NCBI GenBank assembly: GCA_900757185.1
Contig: CAAEMX010000055.1
Span: 1-9,427 of the forward strand
Origin: an uncultured Collinsella sp.
GTDB lineage: Bacteria; Actinomycetota; Coriobacteriia; Coriobacteriales; Coriobacteriaceae
Reading direction: 5' to 3'
DNA length: 9,427 nt
The notes below the pieces were generated by a model. That model was not told the origin of the DNA, searched no databases, and was given only the letters and a program-made list of their open reading frames with translations. The position numbers were made by a program, and so were the translations under genes. Positions 1-7,910 of the stretch are shown here, piece by piece (position 1 is the stretch's first letter; every line of letters starts with the position of its first letter).

Positions 1-30
1 ACGATGCGACGGCCAGGTGCCGGGAGCTAT

Positions 31-62
31 TCCCGCGTTGCGCTAGCTGCGGAAACGCGGGA
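31..62. repeat. GC-rich hairpin upstream of the regulator gene
   Basis: A perfect 9-bp inverted repeat (TCCCGCGTT at 31-39, AACGCGGGA at 54-62) encloses a 14-base loop. Neither side is followed by a T-run, so it is not a clear intrinsic terminator. Two plus-strand frames are open from base 1, one to a TGA at 82-84 and one to a TAA near 126-128. One of them could be the tail of an upstream gene, but neither gives a recognisable protein, so I call no CDS here. Confidence 0.4.
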
Positions 63-90
63 CCCGTTCAGGCTGTTGCGTTGAGATTGA

Positions 91-111
91 AAATCAACCA
101 ACGGTTGATTT
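91..111. promoter_or_regulatory. Perfect palindrome, possible operator
   Basis: AAATCAACC (91-99) and GGTTGATTT (103-111) are perfect inverted repeats separated by AAC. The site lies about 38 bases upstream of the -10 box at 149-154 and 106 bases upstream of the regulator's start codon. Dyad symmetry of this size is typical of a dimeric winged-helix repressor or activator site. The adjacent GntR-family protein is the obvious candidate ligand (autoregulation), although the site does not clearly match the usual HutC-type GT-TA-AC pattern. A site for another regulator is possible. Confidence 0.45.
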
Positions 112-125
112 ATGGCGGTAAGCGG

Positions 126-154
126 TAACTTTAAGCGTCTTCACTTCCTATAAT
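126..154 (+). promoter_or_regulatory. Promoter of the GntR-family gene
   Basis: A consensus -10 hexamer TATAAT sits at 149-154. At 17-bp spacing the -35 would be TAACTT (126-131), a weak match to TTGACA. Transcription would start near 161, giving a leader of roughly 55 nt. A strong -10 with a poor -35 suggests activation or modulation by a factor bound upstream, perhaps at the palindrome at 91-111. Confidence 0.5.
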
Positions 155-205
155 TGGTAGAAACAGACTATCGCGCCGATTTGACGCATTCCGCACCACC
201 TCTAT

Positions 206-213
206 AAGGAGAA
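206..213 (+). promoter_or_regulatory. Ribosome binding site fixing a TTG start
   Basis: AAGGAGAA at 206-213 is a near-perfect anti-16S match, ending 4 nt before the TTG at 218-220 (6 nt from the GGAG core). It decides for the TTG start, because the next in-frame ATG is at residue 42, inside the DNA-binding helix region. Confidence 0.75.
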
Positions 214-217
214 CATT

Positions 218-958
218 TTGGCAAGGATCCTGTACAGTGAAATTTACCGCAGCCTTCGAGAGCGGATTGTCGAAGGTAAGCATCCCGTGGGATCGCTCCT
301 TCCTTCCGAACAAAATCTTTCCAAAGAGTTCTCCTGCTCTCGAATGACGGTGCGCAAGGCCATTTCACTTCTCGCAAATGAAGGTCTAGTTCAGTCCATT
401 AAAGGCAAGGGAGTCCTCGTAATCGAGACGTCACTTGCAGGCGCCAGCAAAGAGGGCGCATTCACCGTAAATGACCTTTCTTCGTTCAGCGAATCGGCAC
501 ACGCGATCGGAGCAATTCCAACGTCAAAAATCGTCTATTTCGAACACGTAAGCACCAATAAGTATCTAGCTCAGTTGACGGGATTTCCCGAAGGAGAAGA
601 CCTTACGCATTTGAAGCTCGTCCGCATGCTCGACGATAAACCGGTCGCTGTCGACCGCCACTACTTCCTAACTTCCTCCGTCCCCGGCCTAAACGAGCAG
701 AATGCCACCCTGTCGCTCTTCCATTACATCGAGAATGAGCTAGGGCTCACCATTGCCGTGAGCAAACGAACGATAACACTCGCCCAGCCCGACACTGAGG
801 ACTGCCGGTTGCTTGACGTCGATTCTTCTTCGTATCTGGCGGTCGTAACCAGCCAGACATTCGACTCAACCGGAACTCAATTTGAGTATGTCGAGGCGCG
901 TTATATTCCGAGCATCTTCCATTTTCACGACACGGCAACGCGCACACCCCTACCCTAG
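218..958 (+). CDS. GntR/HutC-family transcriptional regulator with UTRA domain
   Basis: Predicted 246-residue cytoplasmic one-component regulator. Residues about 6-70 form the GntR winged helix-turn-helix: YSEIYRSLRERIVEG, then LPSEQNLSKEFSCSRMTVRKA with the recognition helix around 39-50, and the wing IKGKGVLVIE at 61-70. Residues about 80-240 resemble a UTRA effector domain, including the FTVNDLSSFSE entry (82-92) and the closing EYVEARYIPSIFHFH stretch (223-237). Length is normal for HutC-type regulators. UTRA domains in this family usually bind sugars, sugar phosphates or amino-acid-related ligands. The start region is somewhat reminiscent of trehalose and other sugar regulators, but I cannot name the ligand. 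No transport or catabolic gene lies beside it here; its regulon may lie upstream of the window. Sampled stretches are about 47-52% GC, clearly below the met genes (62-70%), which hints at separate ancestry. Start chosen from the strong RBS at 206-213. Confidence 0.88.
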   Translation: MARILYSEIYRSLRERIVEGKHPVGSLLPSEQNLSKEFSCSRMTVRKAISLLANEGLVQSIKGKGVLVIETSLAGASKEGAFTVNDLSSFSESAHAIGAIPTSKIVYFEHVSTNKYLAQLTGFPEGEDLTHLKLVRMLDDKPVAVDRHYFLTSSVPGLNEQNATLSLFHYIENELGLTIAVSKRTITLAQPDTEDCRLLDVDSSSYLAVVTSQTFDSTGTQFEYVEARYIPSIFHFHDTATRTPLP

Positions 959-997
959 CAAACGGCACGGAGCAGACTCTTCCCTAATAAATTTGTT

Positions 998-1037
998 CAA
1001 CAAGAAAGCCGGGGTCCGCGCGATGCGGACCCCGGCT
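998..1037 (-). terminator. Intrinsic terminator of glnN (convergent with the regulator)
   Basis: A perfect 13-bp GC-rich stem pairs 1007-1019 with 1025-1037 around a GCGAT loop. On the minus strand it is followed by the T-rich run TTTCTTGTT, about 30 nt after the glnN stop. On the plus strand there is no T-run after the stem, so it terminates glnN primarily. It lies between convergent stop codons (958 and 1067), so it may also impede read-through from the regulator gene. Confidence 0.85.
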
Positions 1038-1066
1038 CAATACCGTGACGATATGTCAGTTACGCT

Positions 1067-3154
<2,088 letters not shown>

Positions 3155-3160
3155 ACGGAA

Positions 3161-3194
3161 CTCCCTTCGTATCGGCACCGCGTGAGAAGCGGTG
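3161..3194 (-). promoter_or_regulatory. glnN ribosome binding site and leader hairpin
   Basis: On the minus strand AAGGGAG occupies 3167-3161, 6 nt before the ATG at 3154-3152, and decides for that start. Just upstream, CACCGC (3176-3181) and GCGGTG (3189-3194) form a 6-bp hairpin with a 7-nt loop, 8 nt from the RBS. The hairpin could influence ribosome access, but no switching partner is evident. Confidence 0.55.
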
Positions 3195-3239
3195 TTGATT
3201 ACTAACGAACGAGTCATAGATTAGGCTCGTCGTGTTTCC

Positions 3240-3260
3240 GCAACATTACCGTTATGTTGC
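3240..3260. promoter_or_regulatory. Near-perfect palindrome upstream of glnN, possible operator
   Basis: Outer arms GCAACAT (3240-3246) and ATGTTGC (3254-3260) surround a centre at C3250, with inner AC/GT pairs. Nine of ten symmetric pairs match, the exception being 3247/3253. On the minus strand the palindrome sits where a -35 would lie for the weak -10 TAATCT (3223-3218), so a bound factor could block or assist glnN transcription. Nearby minus-strand pentamers GTAAC and GTGAC, 21 nt apart, faintly recall the actinobacterial GlnR GTnAC half-site, but the partner GAAAC half-sites are poor. The regulator is unknown. Confidence 0.4.
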
Positions 3261-3295
3261 TGTCACGAAACCAATCAATGAGGTTACCGCATCGC

Positions 3296-3310
3296 GGCGG
3301 CGTTGCCGCC
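3296..3310. repeat. Short GC-rich hairpin
   Basis: GGCGGC (3296-3301) and GCCGCC (3305-3310) form a 6-bp stem with a GTT loop. No T-run follows on either strand, so it is not a convincing terminator. It lies upstream of the glnN promoter candidate and may separate the two divergent transcription units. Confidence 0.35.
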
Positions 3311-3329
3311 CTCAACAGCCAATCAACTG

Positions 3330-3335
3330 TATAAA
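3330..3335 (+). promoter_or_regulatory. Candidate distal -10 box for the metF leader
   Basis: TATAAA at 3330-3335 is preceded directly by CTG, the same context as the proximal -10 TAGAAT at 3532. No good -35 is visible at normal spacing. If used, transcription would start near 3342 and include the structured element at 3348-3469 in a leader of about 240 nt. The reverse complement is also AT-rich, so the orientation is uncertain. Confidence 0.3.
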
Positions 3336-3347
3336 TTGCAGACCTCT

Positions 3348-3469
3348 CCCCATGGTTTAAGGGTAGTCAATTTGGGATGGGGCTCTATTAACTGGTATTT
3401 CGCATCAGATACCAGTCTTTATAGCCCGTATCAAATTGAGCCGCTCTGCTATAGGGAATGTCGATAGCA
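3348..3469 (+). ncRNA. Structured leader or small RNA element upstream of metF (putative)
   Basis: Several inverted repeats nest together. TCAATTTG (3367-3374) pairs with CAAATTGA (3432-3439). GGGC-TC-TAT (3380-3388) pairs with ATAGCCC (3421-3427) with a 2-nt bulge. ACTGGTAT (3391-3398) pairs with ATACCAGT (3409-3416). That is about 23 bp in one long imperfect stem, with the apical stem followed by CTTTAT. CCCCAT (3348-3353) could instead pair with ATGGGG (3377-3382), which would break the middle helix. A second hairpin, TGCTAT/ATAGCA (3447-3452 and 3464-3469), follows. Mutually exclusive pairings are what an attenuator or riboswitch would show. It does not match any leader class I recognise. 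It could also be a decayed palindromic repeat, and transcription is not shown. Confidence 0.4.
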
Positions 3470-3510
3470 AGGCATCTTTGATTGGTATCCCCAAATAGCG
3501 AGTGAAACTC

Positions 3511-3537
3511 CACCGTGGCACAGTGGTGCTGTAGAAT
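3511..3537 (+). promoter_or_regulatory. Candidate proximal metF promoter with operator-like dyad
   Basis: TAGAAT at 3532-3537 differs at one base from TATAAT and is preceded by CTG. The -35 position (about 3509-3514, TCCACC) is poor. An imperfect dyad, CACC (3511-3514) and GGTG (3525-3528) with two flanking wobble pairs, fills the -35/spacer region and could be a regulator site. The start point would be near 3544, leaving a short leader of about 37 nt. Confidence 0.4.
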
Positions 3538-3567
3538 CCTTACAACACATCACACTATTACGTATCT

Positions 3568-3574
3568 AGAGGAG
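3568..3574 (+). promoter_or_regulatory. metF ribosome binding site
   Basis: AGAGGAG at 3568-3574 lies 6 nt before the ATG at 3581. It selects this start over an in-frame GTG at 3515 that would add 22 residues lying in promoter sequence. Confidence 0.8.
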
Positions 3575-3580
3575 CACGAT

Positions 3581-4453
3581 ATGCGCGTCGACGAGGTTTT
3601 TAAGCAGGCAGCATCCCAGGGCACCGCACCCGTTTCGTTTGAGATGTTCCCGCCCAAGGGTGAGCTTACCCTCGATACGGCTCGCGAAGTGGCGGGCAAC
3701 CTGTGCAAGCTTTCGCCGAGCTTTGTCTCGGTCACTTGTTCCGCTGGCGGCTCGGGCAACGGCGCCACCACCGCCCCCATCGCGCATATGATTACGAGCG
3801 AATTCGATACGCCCTCGGTGGCGCACCTCACCTGCGTTGGCCGCACGCATGCCGATATCGCCGCCAAGATCGACGAATACCGCACCGCCGGCGTAGAAAA
3901 CATCCTGGCCCTGCGCGGTGATCTGCCCGCTGGCGCGACCGAGGACGACAAGCCCGCCTCGGACTACGCCTACGCCCGCGACCTCATCCCCGAGCTCGTC
4001 GACGCCGGCTTTTGTGTGGGCGCCGCAGCCTACCCCGAGGGCCACATTGCCTGTGAGGACCTCAACGCTTCGGTCGAGCACCTCAAGCAAAAGCAAGACG
4101 CCGGCGCGAGCTTCTTTGTGACGCAGCTCTTCTTTGATAACGAGTGCTTCTATCGCTTCCGCGAGCTTGCCGACAAGGCCGGTATCACCGTGCCCATTAC
4201 CGCGGGCATCATGCCGTTTATGGGCAAGTCGCAGATCAGCCGCATGGTCTTTATGTGCGGCGCGTCGCTGCCCTCCCCCGTCATCAAGATTCTCGCCAAG
4301 TACGAGAACGACCCCGAGAGCCTGCAGGCAGCCGGTGTAGATTATGCCGCCCGTCAGCTTTGCGACCTTAAGGAGCACGGTGCCGCCGGTCTGCACCTGT
4401 ACACTATGAATCGTCCTGCGATCGCCGCGACCATTATGGAGCGCCTAGGGTAA
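3581..4453 (+). CDS. metF: 5,10-methylenetetrahydrofolate reductase
   Basis: Predicted 290-residue FAD-dependent TIM-barrel enzyme that reduces 5,10-methylene-THF to 5-methyl-THF, the methyl donor for MetH two genes downstream. Length is typical of bacterial MetF. Signatures: VSFEMFPPKGE (18-28), whose E21 aligns with the catalytic Glu of E. coli MetF; ALRGD (110-114), whose Asp corresponds to the folate/flavin-tuning Asp; AAYPEGH (149-155); TQLFFD (181-186); AGIMP (208-212); and the C-terminal HLYTMNR (272-278). There is no C-terminal extension and no adjacent metV-like partner. The electron donor (NAD(P)H or ferredoxin) cannot be read from the sequence. It is the first gene of the met operon, and its TAA shares one base with the ATG of the next gene (TAATG), implying translational coupling. 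Confidence 0.96.
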   Translation: MRVDEVFKQAASQGTAPVSFEMFPPKGELTLDTAREVAGNLCKLSPSFVSVTCSAGGSGNGATTAPIAHMITSEFDTPSVAHLTCVGRTHADIAAKIDEYRTAGVENILALRGDLPAGATEDDKPASDYAYARDLIPELVDAGFCVGAAAYPEGHIACEDLNASVEHLKQKQDAGASFFVTQLFFDNECFYRFRELADKAGITVPITAGIMPFMGKSQISRMVFMCGASLPSPVIKILAKYENDPESLQAAGVDYAARQLCDLKEHGAAGLHLYTMNRPAIAATIMERLG

Positions 4454-5241
4454 TGGAAAAACCGCACATCGATACAACCGCTGTCGAAGTGCCGGCCGAC
4501 CTTGCGTCGCCGGCGCTTTACCGTGTCGATGCTGCGCACCATCCCCGTGTCGACCGTGCCGAGATGCTGCGGTATCTGGGCTACGGCGGCCAGCAGATTG
4601 AGCCCGAGCTGTCACGACGTATTGAGCTTGTCGTTGAGCGTCTGGAGCTGGACATTGAACCCCGTGGCGTGCGCCGCGTGTTTGCCGTCGATGCCGCGAA
4701 CGTCGATGAGCAGGGAGAGCCCAACATCCGTCTGGTCGGCACCAACGTTGAGCTGCGCGGTCGCGACATCTATCGCCATCTCAAAGACGCCCGCTTTGCC
4801 GCGCTCATGGCATGCACCCTCGGCATGGACGCCGAGCGTCGCCTGCGCACCACGGGAGCCCAACATCCCCTGGAGGGCGCCGTGCTCGACGCCGCGTGCT
4901 CCGCTTACGTGGAAGCCGCCGTTGAGCAAATGGACCAGCAGATCAAGACGGACGCCGCCGTTCATGGACTCGCCGGCAACTGGCGCTTTAGTCCCGGCTA
5001 CGGCGACTGCCCGCTCTCGGCCCAGCGCTCGATCGTCAATGCGCTCAACGCCACGCGGCTCATCGGCCTGACCGTCACGCCCACTAGCCTGCTCATGCCC
5101 ACCAAAAGCGTGACCGCGGTGATCGGTCTGTTTGACAGCGAGGTCCACGACGCCCAGACCCGCCCCACCTGCAATATCTGCCGCATGCGCGAGAGCTGTC
5201 GCTTCCGCGCCGCCCACACCACCTGCTATTCCAGCCATTAG
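4453..5241 (+). CDS. Stand-alone methionine synthase reactivation-domain protein
   Basis: Predicted 262-residue protein of the vitamin B12-dependent methionine synthase activation family, equivalent to the C-terminal SAM-binding domain of E. coli MetH but encoded separately, as described for Thermotoga TM0269. The N-terminus carries the family's MLRYLGYGGQQIEPEL segment (38-53). RFSPGYGDCPL (178-188) matches the RxxxGY SAM-binding motif, and the following LIGLTVTPTSLLMPTKSVTAVIG (203-225) is also typical. The expected job is to bring SAM and reductant to MetH when cob(II)alamin forms by oxidation, restoring methylcobalamin. The last 23 residues hold a cysteine cluster, C240-x2-C243-x5-C249-x8-C258, absent from E. 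coli MetH and suggestive of a metal or Fe-S site, perhaps for electron entry (inference). Translation is coupled to metF. GGAG at 4438-4441 inside the metF end may be its RBS. metH follows after 9 nt. Confidence 0.9.
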   Translation: MEKPHIDTTAVEVPADLASPALYRVDAAHHPRVDRAEMLRYLGYGGQQIEPELSRRIELVVERLELDIEPRGVRRVFAVDAANVDEQGEPNIRLVGTNVELRGRDIYRHLKDARFAALMACTLGMDAERRLRTTGAQHPLEGAVLDAACSAYVEAAVEQMDQQIKTDAAVHGLAGNWRFSPGYGDCPLSAQRSIVNALNATRLIGLTVTPTSLLMPTKSVTAVIGLFDSEVHDAQTRPTCNICRMRESCRFRAAHTTCYSSH

Positions 5242-5244
5242 GAG
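5240..5244 (+). promoter_or_regulatory. metH ribosome binding site overlapping the upstream stop
   Basis: AGGAG at 5240-5244 overlaps the TAG stop (5239-5241) of the reactivation gene and lies 6 nt before the metH ATG at 5251. This fixes the metH start and implies coupled, near-stoichiometric translation. Confidence 0.75.
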
Positions 5245-5250
5245 CCCTCG

Positions 5251-7809
5251 ATGTTTACTCCGCTTATCACTCATGATCTGGACGGTGCCGCGCTGGCGGC
5301 ACCTGTCAATGCCGCACGTCGCAACGGTGCCACGTACAAGACGCGCACAATCGACGATCTGCGCATTAAGGACGATCGTCTGCGCGCCGCCATCGAGGGC
5401 ACGGGGCACCTGCTGTTCGACGGCGGCATGGGCACCATGCTGCAGGCGGCCGGCATGAAGGCCGGCGCCCTGCCCGAGCTGCTCAACTTTGAGGAGCCCC
5501 AGGTCATTACCGACATTCAGCGTCAGTACGTCAAGGCCGGCTGCGACGTAATCACCGCCAACACCTTTGGCGCCAACGCGCACAAGCTCGATGGCGCCGC
5601 CACCGTGGCAGATGTTTTTGCCGCCGCGGTCTCTTGCGCCCGCGCGGCCGGTGCCCATTACGTCGCCGGCGACATCGGCCCCATCGGTGCGCTGCTTCGC
5701 CCCCTGGGCACCCTCAGCTTCGACGAGGCCTACGACCTCTTTGCCGAGGAAGTGCGCGCCGGCGTCGATGCGGGCGTGGACCTCTTTATTATCGAGACCA
5801 TGACCGACCTTGCCGAGATCAAGGCGGCCGTCCTCGCCTGCCGCGAGAACTCCGACCTGCCCGTCTTTGCCACCATGACCTTTGAGGAAGACGGTCGCAC
5901 GTTCCTGGGCACGAGTCCCGAGGTGGCCGCCATCACGCTCGACGCCATCGGCGCCGACGTTTTGGGCATCAACTGCAGCCAGGGACCGGCCGAGCTCCGA
6001 GGGCTCGCCGCACGTATGCTCACCGTTACGGACAAACCCGTTATGGTGCAGGCCAATGCGGGACTGCCCCACGTGGACGACGACGGTAATACCGTCTTCG
6101 ACATCCAGGCCCCCGAATACGCCGAGGCCGTAGCCGGCATGATCGAAGACGGCGTGAGCGTCGTGGGCGGATGCTGCGGCACCACGCCCACGCACATGGC
6201 GGCACTTCGCACGCTTATCGATAACCACACGCCCAGTCCGCGCCACCGCAAGCCCAGCATGTCGGTCACAAGTGCCCAGACTGTGGTGGACCTTCCCTGC
6301 GACGGCCACAAGATTGCCGTCATCGGCGAGCGCATCAATCCCACCGGCAAAAAGCGCCTGCAGCAGGCCCTGCGCGACGGCGACCTGGACTACGTCGTGA
6401 GCCAGGGCATCAGCCAGCAAGAACAGGGCGCCGACATCCTGGACGTCAACGTGGGCCTGCCCGAGATCGACGAGGTCAAGGTCATCCAGCAAGCGACCGA
6501 GCAGCTCCAAGGCTCCACGCTGCTGCCGCTGCAGATCGACTCCACCGACCCCGCCGCCGTCGAGGCCGCCGTACGTCGCTACGCCGGCAAGCCCATCATC
6601 AACTCGGTCAACGGCAAGCAGCAGATCATGGACGAGATCTTCCCGCTGGTCGCCCACTACGGCACCAACGTTGTCGGCCTCACGCTCGACGAAGGTGGCA
6701 TCCCCGATACCGCCGAGGCTCGCTTCGCCATCGCCGAGCGCATCGTGACCGAGGCCGCCCGCTACGGCATTGGCCCGGACCGCATCCTCATCGACTGCCT
6801 GGTCATGACCGCCTCGACCAATCAACGCCAGGCCGAGCAGATCCTGCGCGCCATGTCCCTGTGCAAGGAGCGCCTGGGTGTCAAATGCGCGCTCGGCGTG
6901 TCGAACATCAGCTTCGGTCTGCCTGCCCGCCCGCTGCTGGGCTCGGTCTTTTTGGCCGCCGCCTTTGGCGCAGGCCTCGACGCCCCCATCATGAACCCGG
7001 GCTCTAAGCGCTTTATGGATACCGTCTACAGCTATCGCGTCCTGAGCGTTGAGGACGAGGGCTCGACCGGATACATCGAGCGCTATGCCGGTTGGACCGA
7101 TCCGTATAAGATCGCCGCCAACCCGGCAGCAGCTCAGGCCGCATCGAGTGATGCCGCGCCCGCTGCTGGCACCGCCGGCACCGACGGCAACGACGACCCG
7201 ATTCGTCGCATGGTCGTCTCGGGCCGCAAAGGCGAGATCGCTGCCGAGACCGAGCGTCTGCTGGCAGACCACGACGCCATGGACCTCATCAACAATCACT
7301 TTATCCCCGCCCTCGACGAAGTTGGCGTCCTCTTTGACCAGGGCAAGTTCTTCTTGCCGCAGCTTATGGCCTCGGCCGAAGCCGCGCGTGTGGGCTTCGA
7401 CACCATCAAGCGCCTGATGCCCGCCGGCGAGATTGCCGACAAGGGCAAGATCTGCGTGGCCACCGTTAAGGGCGATATCCACGACATCGGTAAGAACATC
7501 GTCAAGATGCTGCTCGACAACTACGGCTACACCGTCTTTGATCTGGGTCGCGACGTCGATCCGCAGGAGGTGCTCAAGACCGTCAAGGAGCGTGACATTA
7601 AGCTCGTCGGCCTCTCGGCGCTTATGACTACCACGGTCGTCGCCATGGAAGAGACCATCAAGCTGCTTCATGCCGAGGTGCCGGGCGTCAAGATCATCGT
7701 GGGCGGCGCCGTGCTCACCCCCGAATACGCCAAGCAGATCGGCGCGGACTACTACGCCAAGGATGCCGCCGAAAGCGCGCGCATCGCCGAAGAGGTCTTT
7801 GGGCAGTAA
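5251..7809 (+). CDS. metH: Cobalamin-dependent methionine synthase lacking the reactivation domain
   Basis: Predicted 852-residue enzyme that transfers the methyl group of 5-methyl-THF through cobalamin to homocysteine, giving methionine and THF. Domains: homocysteine-binding barrel about 45-325 (FDGGMGTML at 56-64; zinc ligands C242 in GINCSQGP and C308/C309 in GGCCGTTP); pterin-binding barrel about 353-610 (GERINPTGKK 359-368, ILDVNVG 396-402, PLQIDST 426-432); an Ala/Asp-rich linker about 622-648; cobalamin cap helices about 650-730; and a Rossmann cobalamin domain about 733-850 with the base-off motif DIHDIGK (D742-x-H744-x-x-G747), GLSALMT and VGGAVLT. It stops where E. coli MetH (1227 residues) continues into the SAM-binding domain, and that function is encoded by the preceding gene. 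The roughly 45 residues before the first motif are longer than in E. coli, but the RBS at 5240-5244 supports this start. Last gene of the operon. Confidence 0.97.
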   Translation: MFTPLITHDLDGAALAAPVNAARRNGATYKTRTIDDLRIKDDRLRAAIEGTGHLLFDGGMGTMLQAAGMKAGALPELLNFEEPQVITDIQRQYVKAGCDVITANTFGANAHKLDGAATVADVFAAAVSCARAAGAHYVAGDIGPIGALLRPLGTLSFDEAYDLFAEEVRAGVDAGVDLFIIETMTDLAEIKAAVLACRENSDLPVFATMTFEEDGRTFLGTSPEVAAITLDAIGADVLGINCSQGPAELRGLAARMLTVTDKPVMVQANAGLPHVDDDGNTVFDIQAPEYAEAVAGMIEDGVSVVGGCCGTTPTHMAALRTLIDNHTPSPRHRKPSMSVTSAQTVVDLPCDGHKIAVIGERINPTGKKRLQQALRDGDLDYVVSQGISQQEQGADILDVNVGLPEIDEVKVIQQATEQLQGSTLLPLQIDSTDPAAVEAAVRRYAGKPIINSVNGKQQIMDEIFPLVAHYGTNVVGLTLDEGGIPDTAEARFAIAERIVTEAARYGIGPDRILIDCLVMTASTNQRQAEQILRAMSLCKERLGVKCALGVSNISFGLPARPLLGSVFLAAAFGAGLDAPIMNPGSKRFMDTVYSYRVLSVEDEGSTGYIERYAGWTDPYKIAANPAAAQAASSDAAPAAGTAGTDGNDDPIRRMVVSGRKGEIAAETERLLADHDAMDLINNHFIPALDEVGVLFDQGKFFLPQLMASAEAARVGFDTIKRLMPAGEIADKGKICVATVKGDIHDIGKNIVKMLLDNYGYTVFDLGRDVDPQEVLKTVKERDIKLVGLSALMTTTVVAMEETIKLLHAEVPGVKIIVGGAVLTPEYAKQIGADYYAKDAAESARIAEEVFGQ

Positions 7810-7834
7810 CACAACGGAAACAACCGAGCACCAA

Positions 7835-7872
7835 AACGTGCCGCATGCGCCACTTGGCACGTGCGGCACGTT
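7835..7872 (+). terminator. Long hairpin after metH (possible terminator or operator)
   Basis: Perfect 11-bp arms AACGTGCCGCA (7835-7845) and TGCGGCACGTT (7862-7872) enclose a 16-base loop that itself contains GCCA/TGGC (7849-7852 and 7855-7858). It begins 25 nt after the metH stop, where a terminator would be expected, but the following bases (AGAATAGATAAG) are not a T-run. The right arm overlaps the candidate promoter of the next gene, so it may work as a DNA operator or as a Rho-independent terminator of poor quality. Confidence 0.45.
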
Positions 7873-7882
7873 AGAATAGATA
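7854..7882 (+). promoter_or_regulatory. Candidate promoter of the UPF0210 gene
   Basis: TTGGCA (7854-7859) matches the -35 consensus at five of six bases. At 17-bp spacing the -10 would be TAGATA (7877-7882, weak). TAGAAT (7872-7877), identical to the proposed metF -10, is a better hexamer but sits only 12 bp away, so it would have to act without that -35. Both overlap the hairpin at 7835-7872. The gene could instead be read from the met operon. Confidence 0.3.
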
Positions 7883-7905
7883 AGATTATGCTCGTTTTGG
7901 CAGAT

Positions 7906-7910
7906 AGGAG
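7906..7910 (+). promoter_or_regulatory. Ribosome binding site of the UPF0210 gene
   Basis: AGGAG at 7906-7910 lies 7 nt before the ATG at 7918. It decides against the upstream in-frame GTG at 7861 (inside the hairpin) and ATG at 7888, neither of which has a convincing Shine-Dalgarno. Confidence 0.75.

Larger units (their letters stand above)
3155..3580. other. Divergent intergenic region between glnN and metF
   Basis: This 426-bp region has no convincing protein-coding gene on either strand and is visibly more AT-rich in its middle than its neighbours. From left to right it holds the glnN RBS and leader hairpin (3161-3194), a weak glnN -10 (TAATCT, 3223-3218 minus), a near-perfect 21-bp palindrome (3240-3260), a GC hairpin (3296-3310), a possible plus-strand -10 (3330-3335), a multi-helix inverted-repeat element (3348-3469), a second -10 (3532-3537) and the metF RBS. 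I see no SAM-I box, T-box or complete cobalamin riboswitch, the usual leaders for methionine/B12 genes. Confidence 0.7.

Noticed and set aside
3155..3217. The 21-residue N-terminal extension of glnN from the ATG at 3217
   Set aside because: The RBS AAGGGAG lies between the two starts at ideal spacing for 3154, and the extension includes a leader hairpin.
3391..3420. Apical hairpin plus CTTTAT as a stand-alone intrinsic terminator
   Set aside because: The stem is AT-rich with a weak, interrupted T-run and no gene ends upstream on the plus strand. It fits better as part of the larger structured element.
3511..3530. A B12-box-like match (CCACTG in reverse complement) near the metF promoter
   Set aside because: It is short, on the wrong strand for metF, and lacks the surrounding helices of a cobalamin riboswitch.
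3566..4396. Minus-strand open frame opposite metF
   Set aside because: Codon-bias shadow of metF with no family resemblance and no RBS.
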